This document shows, in pieces, positions 39,811 through 46,619 of a stretch of DNA of 48,518 nucleotides. How positions within the stretch are numbered: position 1 is the first letter of the stretch; every line of letters starts with the position of its first letter. The position numbers and the translations under genes are program-made. Where the stretch lies: positions 1 to 48,518 of the IMG/VR virus record IMGVR_UViG_3300036791_000092. One strand, written 5' to 3'. The stretch is from a virus. The notes under the pieces are model-generated. The model saw only the letters and a list, made by a program, of their open reading frames with translations. It did no database searches and had not been told where the DNA came from.

Positions 39811-41169
39811 CTATTCTCTAGCTATTACTTCATGAACTATTGCATCTCTTTCCTTACCAAGGAAGTTACTAATTCCTTTGTTGAGTTCAAGAGTTCCGAA
39901 ACTTTTGTTGAATGGACAGAGAATAACATCCTCATCAGGATTGTAATATCCAATCTTCTTCCAAGCATGAAATTGCATTACTGAGATATTCTCAGCAACA
40001 CTCTTCTCTAGAGATTTCTGCCAGATTTGGAACTTAACTTCTCCATGCTCTCCACTCTCATTGAAAGCCTCAAGAGCAGGAACACTTTTGTAATCTTTGA
40101 TAACAAGAGGTTTCTGAGTTTTTGGATCAATTACGAATGGATGCTGATAGTTCTTGATACTAGCAGTCTGAGCAGAGAACTTACTACTATCTCCCGATAG
40201 TATCGAATGTGCCAGGCGGATAATAGGACTCAGAAGTGCTTGTCTATAGACTTCATCCAACTGGACTACTTGAAGAAGAGACATCTTGAAACCAAGAATT
40301 GCTGGTCCAAAGATAGGAGGAAGTTGATGAATATCTCCAATGAAGATCTCTTGTGGAGAGTGAGGAAGAGCAGCAATCAGAAGATTGTAGAGATCAGTTC
40401 CAATCATGGAACTCTCTTCATAAGCTATGAGTTTGAGGTTCCTAGGAAGAGGATTGAAAGCACCTCTTTGAGGCTCAAACTTCATAGTTCTCTTCATTGA
40501 GTTTGTCTTAGTATCCCAGATCTCGTAAAAGACTGGAGCGAATTCTAAGACCTTATGAATAGTAAGAACATGAGGTTTGAGAAGATCAGAAACTGCTCGT
40601 TTGATGTTGTTAACTGCTTTACGAGTAAAGGAGCAGATTAGGACTCCAGGAACATTCGCTCGTAACCATTTAGTATCTGATCCGAGTTCTTCCAAATCTC
40701 CACTCTCAATCAGAGCATTAGTGAATTTTCCAACAACTGTTGTTTTCCCAGTTCCTGCTGCTCCAATTAGACAAATATCTTCTCCACTCAGAGCAGTTTC
40801 CATGAAGAGTTTCTGTTTGGAATTAAGAGTAACATCTGCTGCTACTCCTTTGAGTTTGTTTCGCTCCTTAGCAGTTAGTTTGTGCGCCGGAACTTCTGTT
40901 AGTAAGTCTATTTTTTGAGACAAACTACCAGACTGTTCGGGCCGCGAATGTATGTCTTGAATAATCTCAATAACTTCCTCTTCATCACTATCCTCTGAAA
41001 GTCCTAGATTACTCAAATCAACTTCCTCAACTCCATTCATCTGAAGAGAGTGAGAAGTAGTATCCAAAGAAGCAAGAGAAGCAATCCGAGACTCTTCTCT
41101 AGAAGCTTCAAGTTTAGCCTTAGCTTTAGCTAGGATCTCTTGAAACTTATTCGATTGCATTCCGCTCAT
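39811..41169 (-). CDS. RecD-like SF1 helicase, N-terminal part ending at an in-frame amber codon
   Basis: 452 residues to TAG. Walker A LIGAAGTGKTTVVGKF, Walker B LIAYEESSMIG, motif III FIGDIHQLPP and motif IV-like LDEVYRQALLSPIIRLAHSI define an SF1B RecD/Dda-type helicase. The stop falls just before the SH3-like LAVGDRVLF part expected in the same chain, and the C-terminal motifs follow in frame, for 804 codons in all. An unwinding role in replication or recombination is likely. Residues about 97-118 (SGSLSQKIDLLTE) come from palindrome P19. Confidence 0.85.
   Translation of the reverse strand: MSGMQSNKFQEILAKAKAKLEASREESRIASLASLDTTSHSLQMNGVEEVDLSNLGLSEDSDEEEVIEIIQDIHSRPEQSGSLSQKIDLLTEVPAHKLTAKERNKLKGVAADVTLNSKQKLFMETALSGEDICLIGAAGTGKTTVVGKFTNALIESGDLEELGSDTKWLRANVPGVLICSFTRKAVNNIKRAVSDLLKPHVLTIHKVLEFAPVFYEIWDTKTNSMKRTMKFEPQRGAFNPLPRNLKLIAYEESSMIGTDLYNLLIAALPHSPQEIFIGDIHQLPPIFGPAILGFKMSLLQVVQLDEVYRQALLSPIIRLAHSILSGDSSKFSAQTASIKNYQHPFVIDPKTQKPLVIKDYKSVPALEAFNESGEHGEVKFQIWQKSLEKSVAENISVMQFHAWKKIGYYNPDEDVILCPFNKSFGTLELNKGISNFLGKERDAIVHEVIARE
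40883..40946 (-). repeat. GC-capped palindrome P19, coding, SQ peptide
   Basis: On the plus strand GCGCCGGAACTTCTGTTAGT, AAGTCTA, T-run, GAGACAAACTACCAG and ACTGTTCGGGCCGCGAAT. Coding strand: SGSLSQKID, the same core as MSQKRD with small changes. Confidence 0.85.
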
Positions 41170-41172
41170 CTC

Positions 41173-41502
41173 TTACTCACCTTTTCTTTCTTCTTCCTCA
41201 AGAAGTTGTCTACATATACTATCCAACTTATCAGTTCCATCTCTGATTACATGAAAATAGAACTCTGAGAGTTCTTCCTTATAATCAGATTGTCTATACC
41301 ACCGTTGAAGGTAGTAGAGAACATAAGGAATGGAGACTCTCAAGTCATCAATAGTAATATCAATATCTCCACGAGGACCCACAGTAGTAAAGTTACTGAA
41401 TATCAATCCTACATGATTGGAGATTTTCTTAGGGGTAGTATACTGACTCATGAAAAGAGTATAGTCTTTCATGAACAGTTCTCTTTTTACTCTACTAATC
41501 AT
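41173..41502 (-). CDS. Hypothetical protein
   Basis: 109 residues. Its ATG overlaps the stop of the upstream gene (ATGA). Pattern FSNFTTVGPRGDIDITIDDL, RVSIPYVLYYLQRWYRQSDY, then an acidic end LLEEEERKGE. The helicase ribosome binding site AAAGGTGAG is formed by its last codons, so the genes are coupled. Function unknown. Confidence 0.6.
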   Translation of the reverse strand: MISRVKRELFMKDYTLFMSQYTTPKKISNHVGLIFSNFTTVGPRGDIDITIDDLRVSIPYVLYYLQRWYRQSDYKEELSEFYFHVIRDGTDKLDSICRQLLEEEERKGE

Positions 41503-41966
41503 GGTAGTTTCTTAGCTCCGTTAGCAAGAAGATTACTCTCAATCCAACTTCTATCCCACGGTCTGATCAGACAGTAGTAGAAGTTATTCCTTGTGTTCTC
41601 TCTGAACTGAATAGCGATTGGAGTTTCTGGTTTGTTGTGAGAGAGATCCTCAAGAAAGAGACCAGAACAGAAGAGATAGGAAACAAAGTATCTTGGATGT
41701 CCATTCCTACTTCTCTCTCCTTCCACATGATCTATAGTATCCTCATAGAAGTGAGGATACTTCTCACTTCTGATAAGAGAAGCAATCTTACCAGCAGTAG
41801 TTAGATAGGTTTGTTGGTAGTCTAGTAAGAGAGTAGTTTTGATATTCAGCGTCCAGACATGCTTTAGTATAGCATGGTCATACCTACTGAACTTCTGGGC
41901 CACCGATCGGATAACTGGATCAGAACTTGTTCTGGAAAAATCAAAAGTATCCATTGGAGCATTCAT
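41499..41966 (-). CDS. Hypothetical protein
   Basis: 155 residues after GAGGAT. Tyr/His-rich with FSRYDHAILKHVWTLNIKTT, GHPRYFVSYLFCSGLFLEDL and FYYCLIRPWDRSWIESNLLA. A relic of a GC cap (GGGCCACCGATCGG near 41898) encodes PVIRSVAQ. Coupled to the next gene by a 4-base overlap. No family recognised. Confidence 0.55.
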   Translation of the reverse strand: MNAPMDTFDFSRTSSDPVIRSVAQKFSRYDHAILKHVWTLNIKTTLLLDYQQTYLTTAGKIASLIRSEKYPHFYEDTIDHVEGERSRNGHPRYFVSYLFCSGLFLEDLSHNKPETPIAIQFRENTRNNFYYCLIRPWDRSWIESNLLANGAKKLP

Positions 41967-41967
41967 G

Positions 41968-43125
41968 TCATTTAATCCTCAGATCTAGATATTCTCTCTC
42001 TTGTTCTTCTTCCACATCTCTCTCATATTCCTCATCCTCTCTTCTTTGTTCCTCATCTCTGAAGAGCATAGTTTTAATCTCTCTGATACTAGCCAGAGTT
42101 GGTTCAATAATTCTCCAAGCAGCTTTAGCTTTCCAGAAAGCTAATTTATTCCCTCCAAAAGAGGATTGTTTTGGTTCTTCAGTAGGAATTGGAATTCCTT
42201 GAGATTGGAGAGTAGAATGAGAACTTGAGAGAATTTCTTCAAGTTCTAAAACTTTCATACTCTTTTCTTCATGAGAAGAAGCAGAAGAGAGCATTTGGAA
42301 TGTTCCTGCTGGACCTCCTACAGAGTCAGAGATACTTCCTAGTCTTCCACCTCTTTTGATTTTGACTATCTTATCTGTATGCTCAAGAACTTTTGCACTG
42401 AATAGATTTCCACTTCCACCTCCTAGAGAAGAAGGATGATAGAGATGATCTCTCATCCAATTGAAGATATCTTCTAGCTCCTCAAGATCCTCTCGATAGA
42501 TCTCTTCTTCACTCTGGAGACAGAGAATTCTTCTCCATTCTTCTCTCTTATCTGCTCCTTTAACTTCTGCGCTGTTAAGAGCCCAAACAGCTAATCCATT
42601 TCTCATCAATTGGAACGTATTAGTTCCAGGAGTATGGATCAATTTGTTGATACGATATTCGATATTCTCATTGAGATCCTGAAGAAGTTTCTTAGAGTGA
42701 GGAAGATTGAATTCCTTTCTTGCTTCATACCAAGCAGCAATCCAGATTGCTATGTTATCCAGGTTCTTATTGACTTCCGAGACGCGCATCTTAGGAAGTT
42801 GATTGCTTGGAGAGGATACTTTGTAATACCAAGTTGCAACTCGTAAGACTGGATCGAGATTTTTAAGTACTAGAGAGTAGGAAGGATTAGCTGGAACTTC
42901 CCATTCTACTGCTCCAGTTGAGTGAAGAAGAGCAAGAAAGATAAGAGTTTGTTCTTCTTCCGAGAACCTCTTCTCTCCATATCTAACTGCAACAGCAGCT
43001 TTAGGAAGAAGAGTTTCGATTGGAACTCGAAAGATTGGATGTGGATCAATCAAAGTAGTCCACTTGTCTTTGAAGATATTATCCGAGAAGTAGTTTCTTC
43101 CTGAGATAGGACAGTAGCATCTCAT
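41968..43125 (-). CDS. Hypothetical replication-region protein
   Basis: 385 residues after GGGAGA. The N-terminus has CYCPISGRNYFSDNI with CxC, then a helical part (FSEEEQTLIFLALLHSTGAV, WIAAWYEARKEFNLPHSKKL, HTPGTNTFQLMRNGLAVWAL), a Gly/Ser-rich middle, and a very acidic C-terminus (EEYERDVEEEQEREYLDL). The acidic tail and location upstream of the helicase suggest interaction with replication proteins. Not recognised; a small primase cannot be excluded. Confidence 0.55.
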   Translation of the reverse strand: MRCYCPISGRNYFSDNIFKDKWTTLIDPHPIFRVPIETLLPKAAVAVRYGEKRFSEEEQTLIFLALLHSTGAVEWEVPANPSYSLVLKNLDPVLRVATWYYKVSSPSNQLPKMRVSEVNKNLDNIAIWIAAWYEARKEFNLPHSKKLLQDLNENIEYRINKLIHTPGTNTFQLMRNGLAVWALNSAEVKGADKREEWRRILCLQSEEEIYREDLEELEDIFNWMRDHLYHPSSLGGGSGNLFSAKVLEHTDKIVKIKRGGRLGSISDSVGGPAGTFQMLSSASSHEEKSMKVLELEEILSSSHSTLQSQGIPIPTEEPKQSSFGGNKLAFWKAKAAWRIIEPTLASIREIKTMLFRDEEQRREDEEYERDVEEEQEREYLDLRIK

Positions 43126-43165
43126 TGTTAGGTATCTCCCTAGTTCTTCCTAGTTCTCTAGTTGC

Positions 43166-43228
43166 TGGCCGGGATTTCTGATTGGTATGAGATTTCGATA
43201 CCTATCAGACTTTTCGCGCAGCGATCAG
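43166..43228 (-). repeat. GC-capped palindrome P20
   Basis: TGGCCGGGATTTCTGATTGG, TATGAGATTTCGATACCTATCAG in two pieces with a shortened loop, then ACTTTTCGCGCAGCGATCAG. Intergenic, filling the gap between two minus-strand genes. No A-run. Confidence 0.7.
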
Positions 43229-43233
43229 AGTCC

Positions 43234-43545
43234 TCATCCAACTGAATACACTCTTCTCTTGATATCTTTAGCCCAGAAGAGTTGTCTATTACTCAAATCC
43301 TCAAAAGTAGTAATCAATCCTCTCTGCATTCCTTTGTTGAGATCAAGAATGAAATTCATCTCTCTTCCTACTACTCTAGAACTCTGAAGAGCATCTGTTA
43401 TAAACTCTTTGAATTCCTTCTCCTTTCTCTCAATCTCTCTGAGAAGTGCTTTAACTTCTCCTTCGGTTGGTTTGATTGGATTTGGGAAAGGAGGAATAGT
43501 TGGGAATTTGTTTCTATCTCTCTTATCTGAGTTCCACTCATTCAT
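43234..43545 (-). CDS. Hypothetical charged helical protein
   Basis: 103 residues from ATG at 43545, with AAAGG nine bases upstream; an earlier in-frame ATG at 43563 has no such site. Pattern PTIPPFPNPIKPTEGEVKAL, LREIERKEKEFKEFITDALQ, then EDLSNRQLFWAKDIKRRVYS. The last segment resembles a motif near the end of several phage DNA-binding proteins, but the match is weak. Confidence 0.5.
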   Translation of the reverse strand: MNEWNSDKRDRNKFPTIPPFPNPIKPTEGEVKALLREIERKEKEFKEFITDALQSSRVVGREMNFILDLNKGMQRGLITTFEDLSNRQLFWAKDIKRRVYSVG

Positions 43546-43594
43546 TTGTATGAACCTTTCCATATCTGGATGTTTATTAATCTGCTCTCAGTTA

Positions 43595-43640
43595 TTCCTA
43601 AGAGCAGTATCGAGTATTCTACTCTCCGGGCAATTTTCTG
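43595..43640. repeat. Palindrome relic
   Basis: GCAGTATCGAGTATTCTACT followed by CTCCGGGCAATTTT. One GC cap and one inner arm only. The gap 43564-43672 holds nothing else recognisable. Confidence 0.35.
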
Positions 43641-43672
43641 TCAAGAAAAATCGACACGATTGTATTTGTTCT

Positions 43673-43963
43673 CTATCTCTTAAATCTCACTTGAAATCCA
43701 AGAGAAGTATATTTCTCAATCAATTTCCTTCTCATTTCATCCCTATCTTTTGCTCTATCTTCTCCAGACCAATCAACAGAGACAGGAGAAGATATAGAAG
43801 GAGGAAATTCTACTCCATTTACTTCCCATCTGTATACATTAGTTTCTGGTTCAAATCCATAATAGTTATGAGTTCCTACTTCATATCCAGCTTTGGATAT
43901 GATTAGTTTATGGAAGTTTATTATGAGTGTTGTCTTATCTGTATTTGCCACTTTTTTCTCCAT
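43673..43963 (-). CDS. Hypothetical protein
   Basis: 96 residues from ATG at 43963, directly after a partial palindrome. Compact (TTLIINFHKLIISKAGYEVG, HNYYGFEPETNVYRWEVNGV), ending in charged helix (DRDEMRRKLIEKYTSLGFQV). A longer reading from 44086 would have to be translated through the element and overlap the neighbour. No family recognised. Confidence 0.5.
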   Translation of the reverse strand: MEKKVANTDKTTLIINFHKLIISKAGYEVGTHNYYGFEPETNVYRWEVNGVEFPPSISSPVSVDWSGEDRAKDRDEMRRKLIEKYTSLGFQVRFKR

Positions 43964-44012
43964 AGTAGTCTCATTTTTGAGACATAGGTATAAAGATAAA
44001 ATCGGTCTGGTT
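43964..44012 (-). repeat. Partial palindrome abutting a start codon
   Basis: GTAGTCTCA, T-run, GAGACATAGGTATAAAG on the plus strand; the A-run is on the coding strand. GC caps are reduced to GACCGA-like remains. It stands right before the ATG of the 96-residue protein. Confidence 0.55.
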
Positions 44013-44027
44013 TTTGTTCCTTCTCTT

Positions 44028-44288
44028 TCAGTCTCTACTCCACAACTCCTTAACTCTCTCAATCCTTTCCAAACTCTCTTCTTCATTCCTCTTAGTTACT
44101 TCAATCAAGAGTTTGATTTCGATTTGATAGAGAAGATTAATTCTCTTAAGAAGTTTAAGAGTTCCATCAAACCCTTCATGTCTCCTTTCTTCTAGGACTC
44201 TCAGAACAATTAGATTATGAAATCTGATTGTTTCTAGTTCTTCCAGAGAGAACTCTATTTGTATATTCTCACCAGTTTTAGTAGTCAT
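44028..44288 (-). CDS. Hypothetical helical protein
   Basis: 86 residues from ATG at 44288 after CGGAGAG; an in-frame TTG lies two codons earlier. Nearly all helical and charged (FSLEELETIRFHNLIVLRVL, LLKRINLLYQIEIKLLIEVT). May dimerise. First gene after the large inverted repeat. Function unknown. Confidence 0.55.
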   Translation of the reverse strand: MTTKTGENIQIEFSLEELETIRFHNLIVLRVLEERRHEGFDGTLKLLKRINLLYQIEIKLLIEVTKRNEEESLERIERVKELWSRD

Positions 44289-44324
44289 TTCCAACTCTCC
44301 GAATTTCTCTTACCTATCTTCTTG

Positions 44325-44724
44325 TGAAAGATTACATAGTATTAACTTTTTCACAATTACACAAAAACTGTAAAAAACCAATTACACAGACCCCTACCTC
44401 TCCATCCCCCTCCTTTCCATTCCTCTCCTGTAATATCTATCCATCTCTCATACCTATCTACTATCTAATTACACATACCTAATTACGCACACTATGCGTA
44501 TGTTTTCTACCCCTACTTTAAAAAAATTAAAAATTAAAGATACCCCCCTCTATAGATATGAGAGTAATTGTGTATATGTGATCGAATAGGAGCGATAGTA
44601 TGAGGATTGGATAGGTATAAGGAGGGAGGGGCCGAGAGAGAGAGGGAGGGAGAAGGAGGGGTCTGAAACTTTGTGTTTTTAGCCTTTTTGTGTTTTTATG
44701 AAAAAGTTAATACTATCCATTTTT
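44325..44724. promoter_or_regulatory. Large imperfect inverted repeat, origin or control-region candidate
   Basis: The longest early gap. The left arm begins ACATAGTATTAACTTTTTCA (about 44335) and continues with ACACAAAAA and CAGACCCCT plus C/T-rich sequence. The right arm gives the reverse: G/A-rich sequence, AGGGGTCTGAAA, TTTTTGTG and GAAAAAGTTAATACTATCC (to 44717). The centre is AT-rich (TTAAAAAAATTAAAAATTAA) and carries GCGCACAC-free TACGCACACTATGCGTA, itself a palindrome. Polypurine/polypyrimidine arms with an easily melted centre fit an origin; divergent or strong promoter control is the alternative. Confidence 0.45.
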
Positions 44725-44725
44725 T

Positions 44726-45217
44726 TTATTCCTTAGGACTATGTTGATTGAAGAATTCAGTCCAATTATCATCATCTTCAGAAGTCCATTCTTTAGATCT
44801 TTTCTTCTTAGGTTTTTTTTCTTTCAAATTATTCACTACTAAAGATTTATGTTCTTCAAGATGAATAATCTCAATTCCATCATCTATAAGATCAGAAAGC
44901 TCAACTGAATTCTTTCCTCTTCTCTTATTGACAGCAAGTTCTGGATGATGAAATTCTAACTTCAAAGTCATCTCATTCTGTTTATACCAATTATATATCT
45001 TCTCTCTGACAGGAACTTGAATTTCATTTCTTAATTCATATCTACCAGATATACAGAACAAATCAAAATCTTTGAATTTCTCTCCTTTCAAAAGAAGTTG
45101 TCCTGCTATGAAAGAAAGAGGAGTAGAATGATCCGTTCTATTATTTCCTCGGACAAAAGGAATTTTAATCTTCTTTCCTGTAGAAGAATTCATACAAAGA
45201 ACAGTAAATATTGCCAT
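44726..45217 (-). CDS. Hypothetical protein, AT-rich
   Basis: 163 residues after GGATACC. Compact start (TVLCMNSSTGKKIKIPFVRG, FDLFCISGRYELRNEIQVPV), then LEFHHPELAVNKRRGKNSVE and a strongly basic-acidic end (KKPKKKRSKEWTSEDDDNW). The basic KKPKKKRSK patch suggests nucleic-acid contact. Located next to the large inverted repeat, so an origin-binding role is possible but unproven. Confidence 0.5.
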   Translation of the reverse strand: MAIFTVLCMNSSTGKKIKIPFVRGNNRTDHSTPLSFIAGQLLLKGEKFKDFDLFCISGRYELRNEIQVPVREKIYNWYKQNEMTLKLEFHHPELAVNKRRGKNSVELSDLIDDGIEIIHLEEHKSLVVNNLKEKKPKKKRSKEWTSEDDDNWTEFFNQHSPKE

Positions 45218-45295
45218 TTTTTTGGTATCCTATTCTGTTTTGATAGTCTAAGAGTTTTGTTTGGTAGAGTTTTTGATAGTTTCTTTTAGAAGTAT

Positions 45296-45541
45296 CTAGA
45301 ACAATCTTCCTCCAATACTTCTATACTTCTTCACTCTCATATGAAAGACTTCACTCCTAACAACATCAGGAGCAAGAAAGAGATTACTTCTCTTAAGATC
45401 CTCCCAAAGGAGAAGATAATAGTAATGAAGTTCCCCAATATGAGGAACATGAACACAATCGCTAGCGATTGCTGGAACTAAAGGATCGAAAGAACAATCA
45501 CTCTTGTTCAATTTCTTTCTTGGAACATTACTATTAGTCAT
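45296..45541 (-). CDS. Hypothetical small protein
   Basis: 81 residues from ATG at 45541 with AAGGAG upstream; a longer frame would run into the leader hairpin. Has PLVPAIASDCVHVPHIGELH and YYYLLLWEDLKRSNLFLAPD. No signal peptide. Function unknown. Confidence 0.55.
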   Translation of the reverse strand: MTNSNVPRKKLNKSDCSFDPLVPAIASDCVHVPHIGELHYYYLLLWEDLKRSNLFLAPDVVRSEVFHMRVKKYRSIGGRLF

Positions 45542-45599
45542 TTTGAGTAATTTCTCCTTATGCGCTACGACCGACATATCGTTTCGATCAATCAATGAA

Positions 45600-45645
45600 A
45601 ATCACCGAGTTAGTATCAATCTCTCAATACTAACTCAGAAATTTA
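45600..45645 (-). promoter_or_regulatory. Leader hairpin
   Basis: GAGTTAGTAT (45607-45616) pairs perfectly with ATACTAACTC (45627-45636). Outside it, CAATCAAT and ATTGATT also pair. The TTAGTAT core is similar to the inner arm of the dispersed palindromes but GC caps are absent. It lies in the leader of the 81-residue gene. Confidence 0.5.
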
Positions 45646-45658
45646 TTGATTATAAAAA

Positions 45659-45895
45659 TCAGATATTCTTCTCTCTTTCATCCAAACTTTCAGAGAATAT
45701 ACTCATCACATAATCATCGTAAGTTTTGAATTCTTCCTCATAATCATCGGAATAATGATTTCTCCAGATATAGAAGATTTCTTCATCTGAAAGAGATAGT
45801 AGACGATTTGTTTTTTCGGCCCAGAGTTCTCGATAGTTTCGAGGTATATGGGAATGAAATTCTGGATTGTATGGAGTGCTTTGAGTGATAGCCAT
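45659..45895 (-). CDS. Hypothetical acidic protein
   Basis: 78 residues after GAGGAG. Acidic and aromatic: HSHIPRNYRELWAEKTNRLL, SLSDEEIFYIWRNHYSDDYE, EEFKTYDDYVMSIFSESLDE. Small acidic early proteins often act as protein inhibitors or DNA mimics; this is only a possibility here. One-base junction with the next gene. Confidence 0.55.
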   Translation of the reverse strand: MAITQSTPYNPEFHSHIPRNYRELWAEKTNRLLSLSDEEIFYIWRNHYSDDYEEEFKTYDDYVMSIFSESLDEREKNI

Positions 45896-46092
45896 TAGTT
45901 CTTATACTCCTCTTTCTTTTCTCCAACTATTGGAGTCAGAGTTACATCCCAATAGAGATCACCTTGTAGCTTCTGATATTGCTTCAGCAAAGCAATAGTC
46001 AGAGAGAATAGTGCTTGAGATTTCTCATCTCCTATAGCTTCATCTTCTAGAAGCTCTAGATCAGAAATCACTTGTTCTGTGATATTGACCAT
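45895..46092 (-). CDS. Hypothetical small acidic helical protein
   Basis: 65 residues after AAAAGGAG. Helical (NITEQVISDLELLEDEAIGD, SLTIALLKQYQKLQGDLYWD), acidic. Stop codon touches the ATG of the next gene. Function unknown. Confidence 0.55.
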   Translation of the reverse strand: MVNITEQVISDLELLEDEAIGDEKSQALFSLTIALLKQYQKLQGDLYWDVTLTPIVGEKKEEYKN

Positions 46093-46130
46093 CTGTTTGT
46101 TACTCCTTTTCAGTTTCAGTTCTTTTGTTT

Positions 46131-46232
46131 CTAATAGTTTGAATGTCCAAATGCCAGAACAAACATACTACATGCTAGGGATATAGCAATCCAGACAGAA
46201 AGCCAGAAAATCCAATGTCGTATTGTATCCAT
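46131..46232 (-). CDS. 33-residue membrane peptide
   Basis: MDTIRHWIFWLSVWIAISLA followed by CSMFVLAFGHSNY. One membrane span with a short charged start, preceded by AAAAGGAG identical to the site of the neighbouring gene. Too short for usual gene callers. It may be a superinfection-exclusion or holin-like small protein. Confidence 0.6.
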   Translation of the reverse strand: MDTIRHWIFWLSVWIAISLACSMFVLAFGHSNY

Positions 46233-46273
46233 AGTTATTTGTTACTCCTTTTCAGTTATCCTGTTGACTATTC

Positions 46274-46312
46274 GCGGCCTGAAACCTTGATACTAAGCCC
46301 TAATACCAAGGT
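46274..46312 (-). repeat. Partial palindrome relic
   Basis: GCGGCCTGAAACCTTGATAC followed by TAAGCCCTAATACCAAGGTT. AACCTTG and CAAGGTT pair well. One GC cap remains. It lies between the 33-residue gene and the 60-residue gene. Confidence 0.5.
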
Positions 46313-46334
46313 TACAAGTATGTAATCTTTGTAT

Positions 46335-46517
46335 CTAGTTAGGCATCTTCAACTGATTGAGATTATTCATGATAGTATGAACTAAACCGATATCCCAAGG
46401 TTCTGCAATTTGATCCTCATACAACTTCAGTGCCTGTTTGAGAATAGCAACACCATTAGGTGTAATAATGAGTGTCTCACTTGGCAGATAGTTTATGAGA
46501 TTGGGACTGTCAGACAT
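46335..46517 (-). CDS. Hypothetical small protein
   Basis: 60 residues from ATG at 46517 (MSDSPNLINYLPSETLIITP, VAILKQALKLYEDQI). A GTG at 46592 could extend it to 85 residues, but that would place the CTAG-box element C1 inside the coding part, whereas the other copies are all intergenic. Function unknown. Confidence 0.5.
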   Translation of the reverse strand: MSDSPNLINYLPSETLIITPNGVAILKQALKLYEDQIAEPWDIGLVHTIMNNLNQLKMPN

Positions 46518-46567
46518 TTGAATATACTCTATTTCTATTCTAGAACCACTTCTAGGATAGGCTGAGG

Positions 46568-46616
46568 CTAGATAAGTATCAGATCCAGTCACTTACCTAG
46601 TCTCAGTATGCCCTAG
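46568..46616 (-). promoter_or_regulatory. CTAG-box element C1
   Basis: On the minus strand: CTAG, 12 bases with CATACT, CTAG, 8 bases, CTGG, 13 bases, CTAG. Most diverged of four copies (49 bp). It begins four bases after the stop codon of the 237-residue gene. Confidence 0.6.
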
Positions 46617-46619
46617 CCC

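Noticed and set aside
39811-39813. Phage-wide reassignment of TAG to an amino acid
   Set aside because: Many genes end cleanly in TAG at expected lengths with a new gene close behind, and no suppressor tRNA was seen.
40191-40222. CCCGATAGTATCG near the helicase LAHSILSG motif as a palindrome relic
   Set aside because: The peptide is a conserved helicase motif and no GC caps pair, so chance similarity is more likely.
471-43228. Reading the palindromes as transcription terminators
   Set aside because: Several lie inside essential genes, and no T-run follows the closing arm. Pairing alone does not fit intrinsic terminators.
471-46312. Reading the palindromes as a CRISPR array
   Set aside because: Copies are spread over the whole genome without regular spacers, and no cas operon is present. 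The Cas4-like nuclease belongs to the recombination block.
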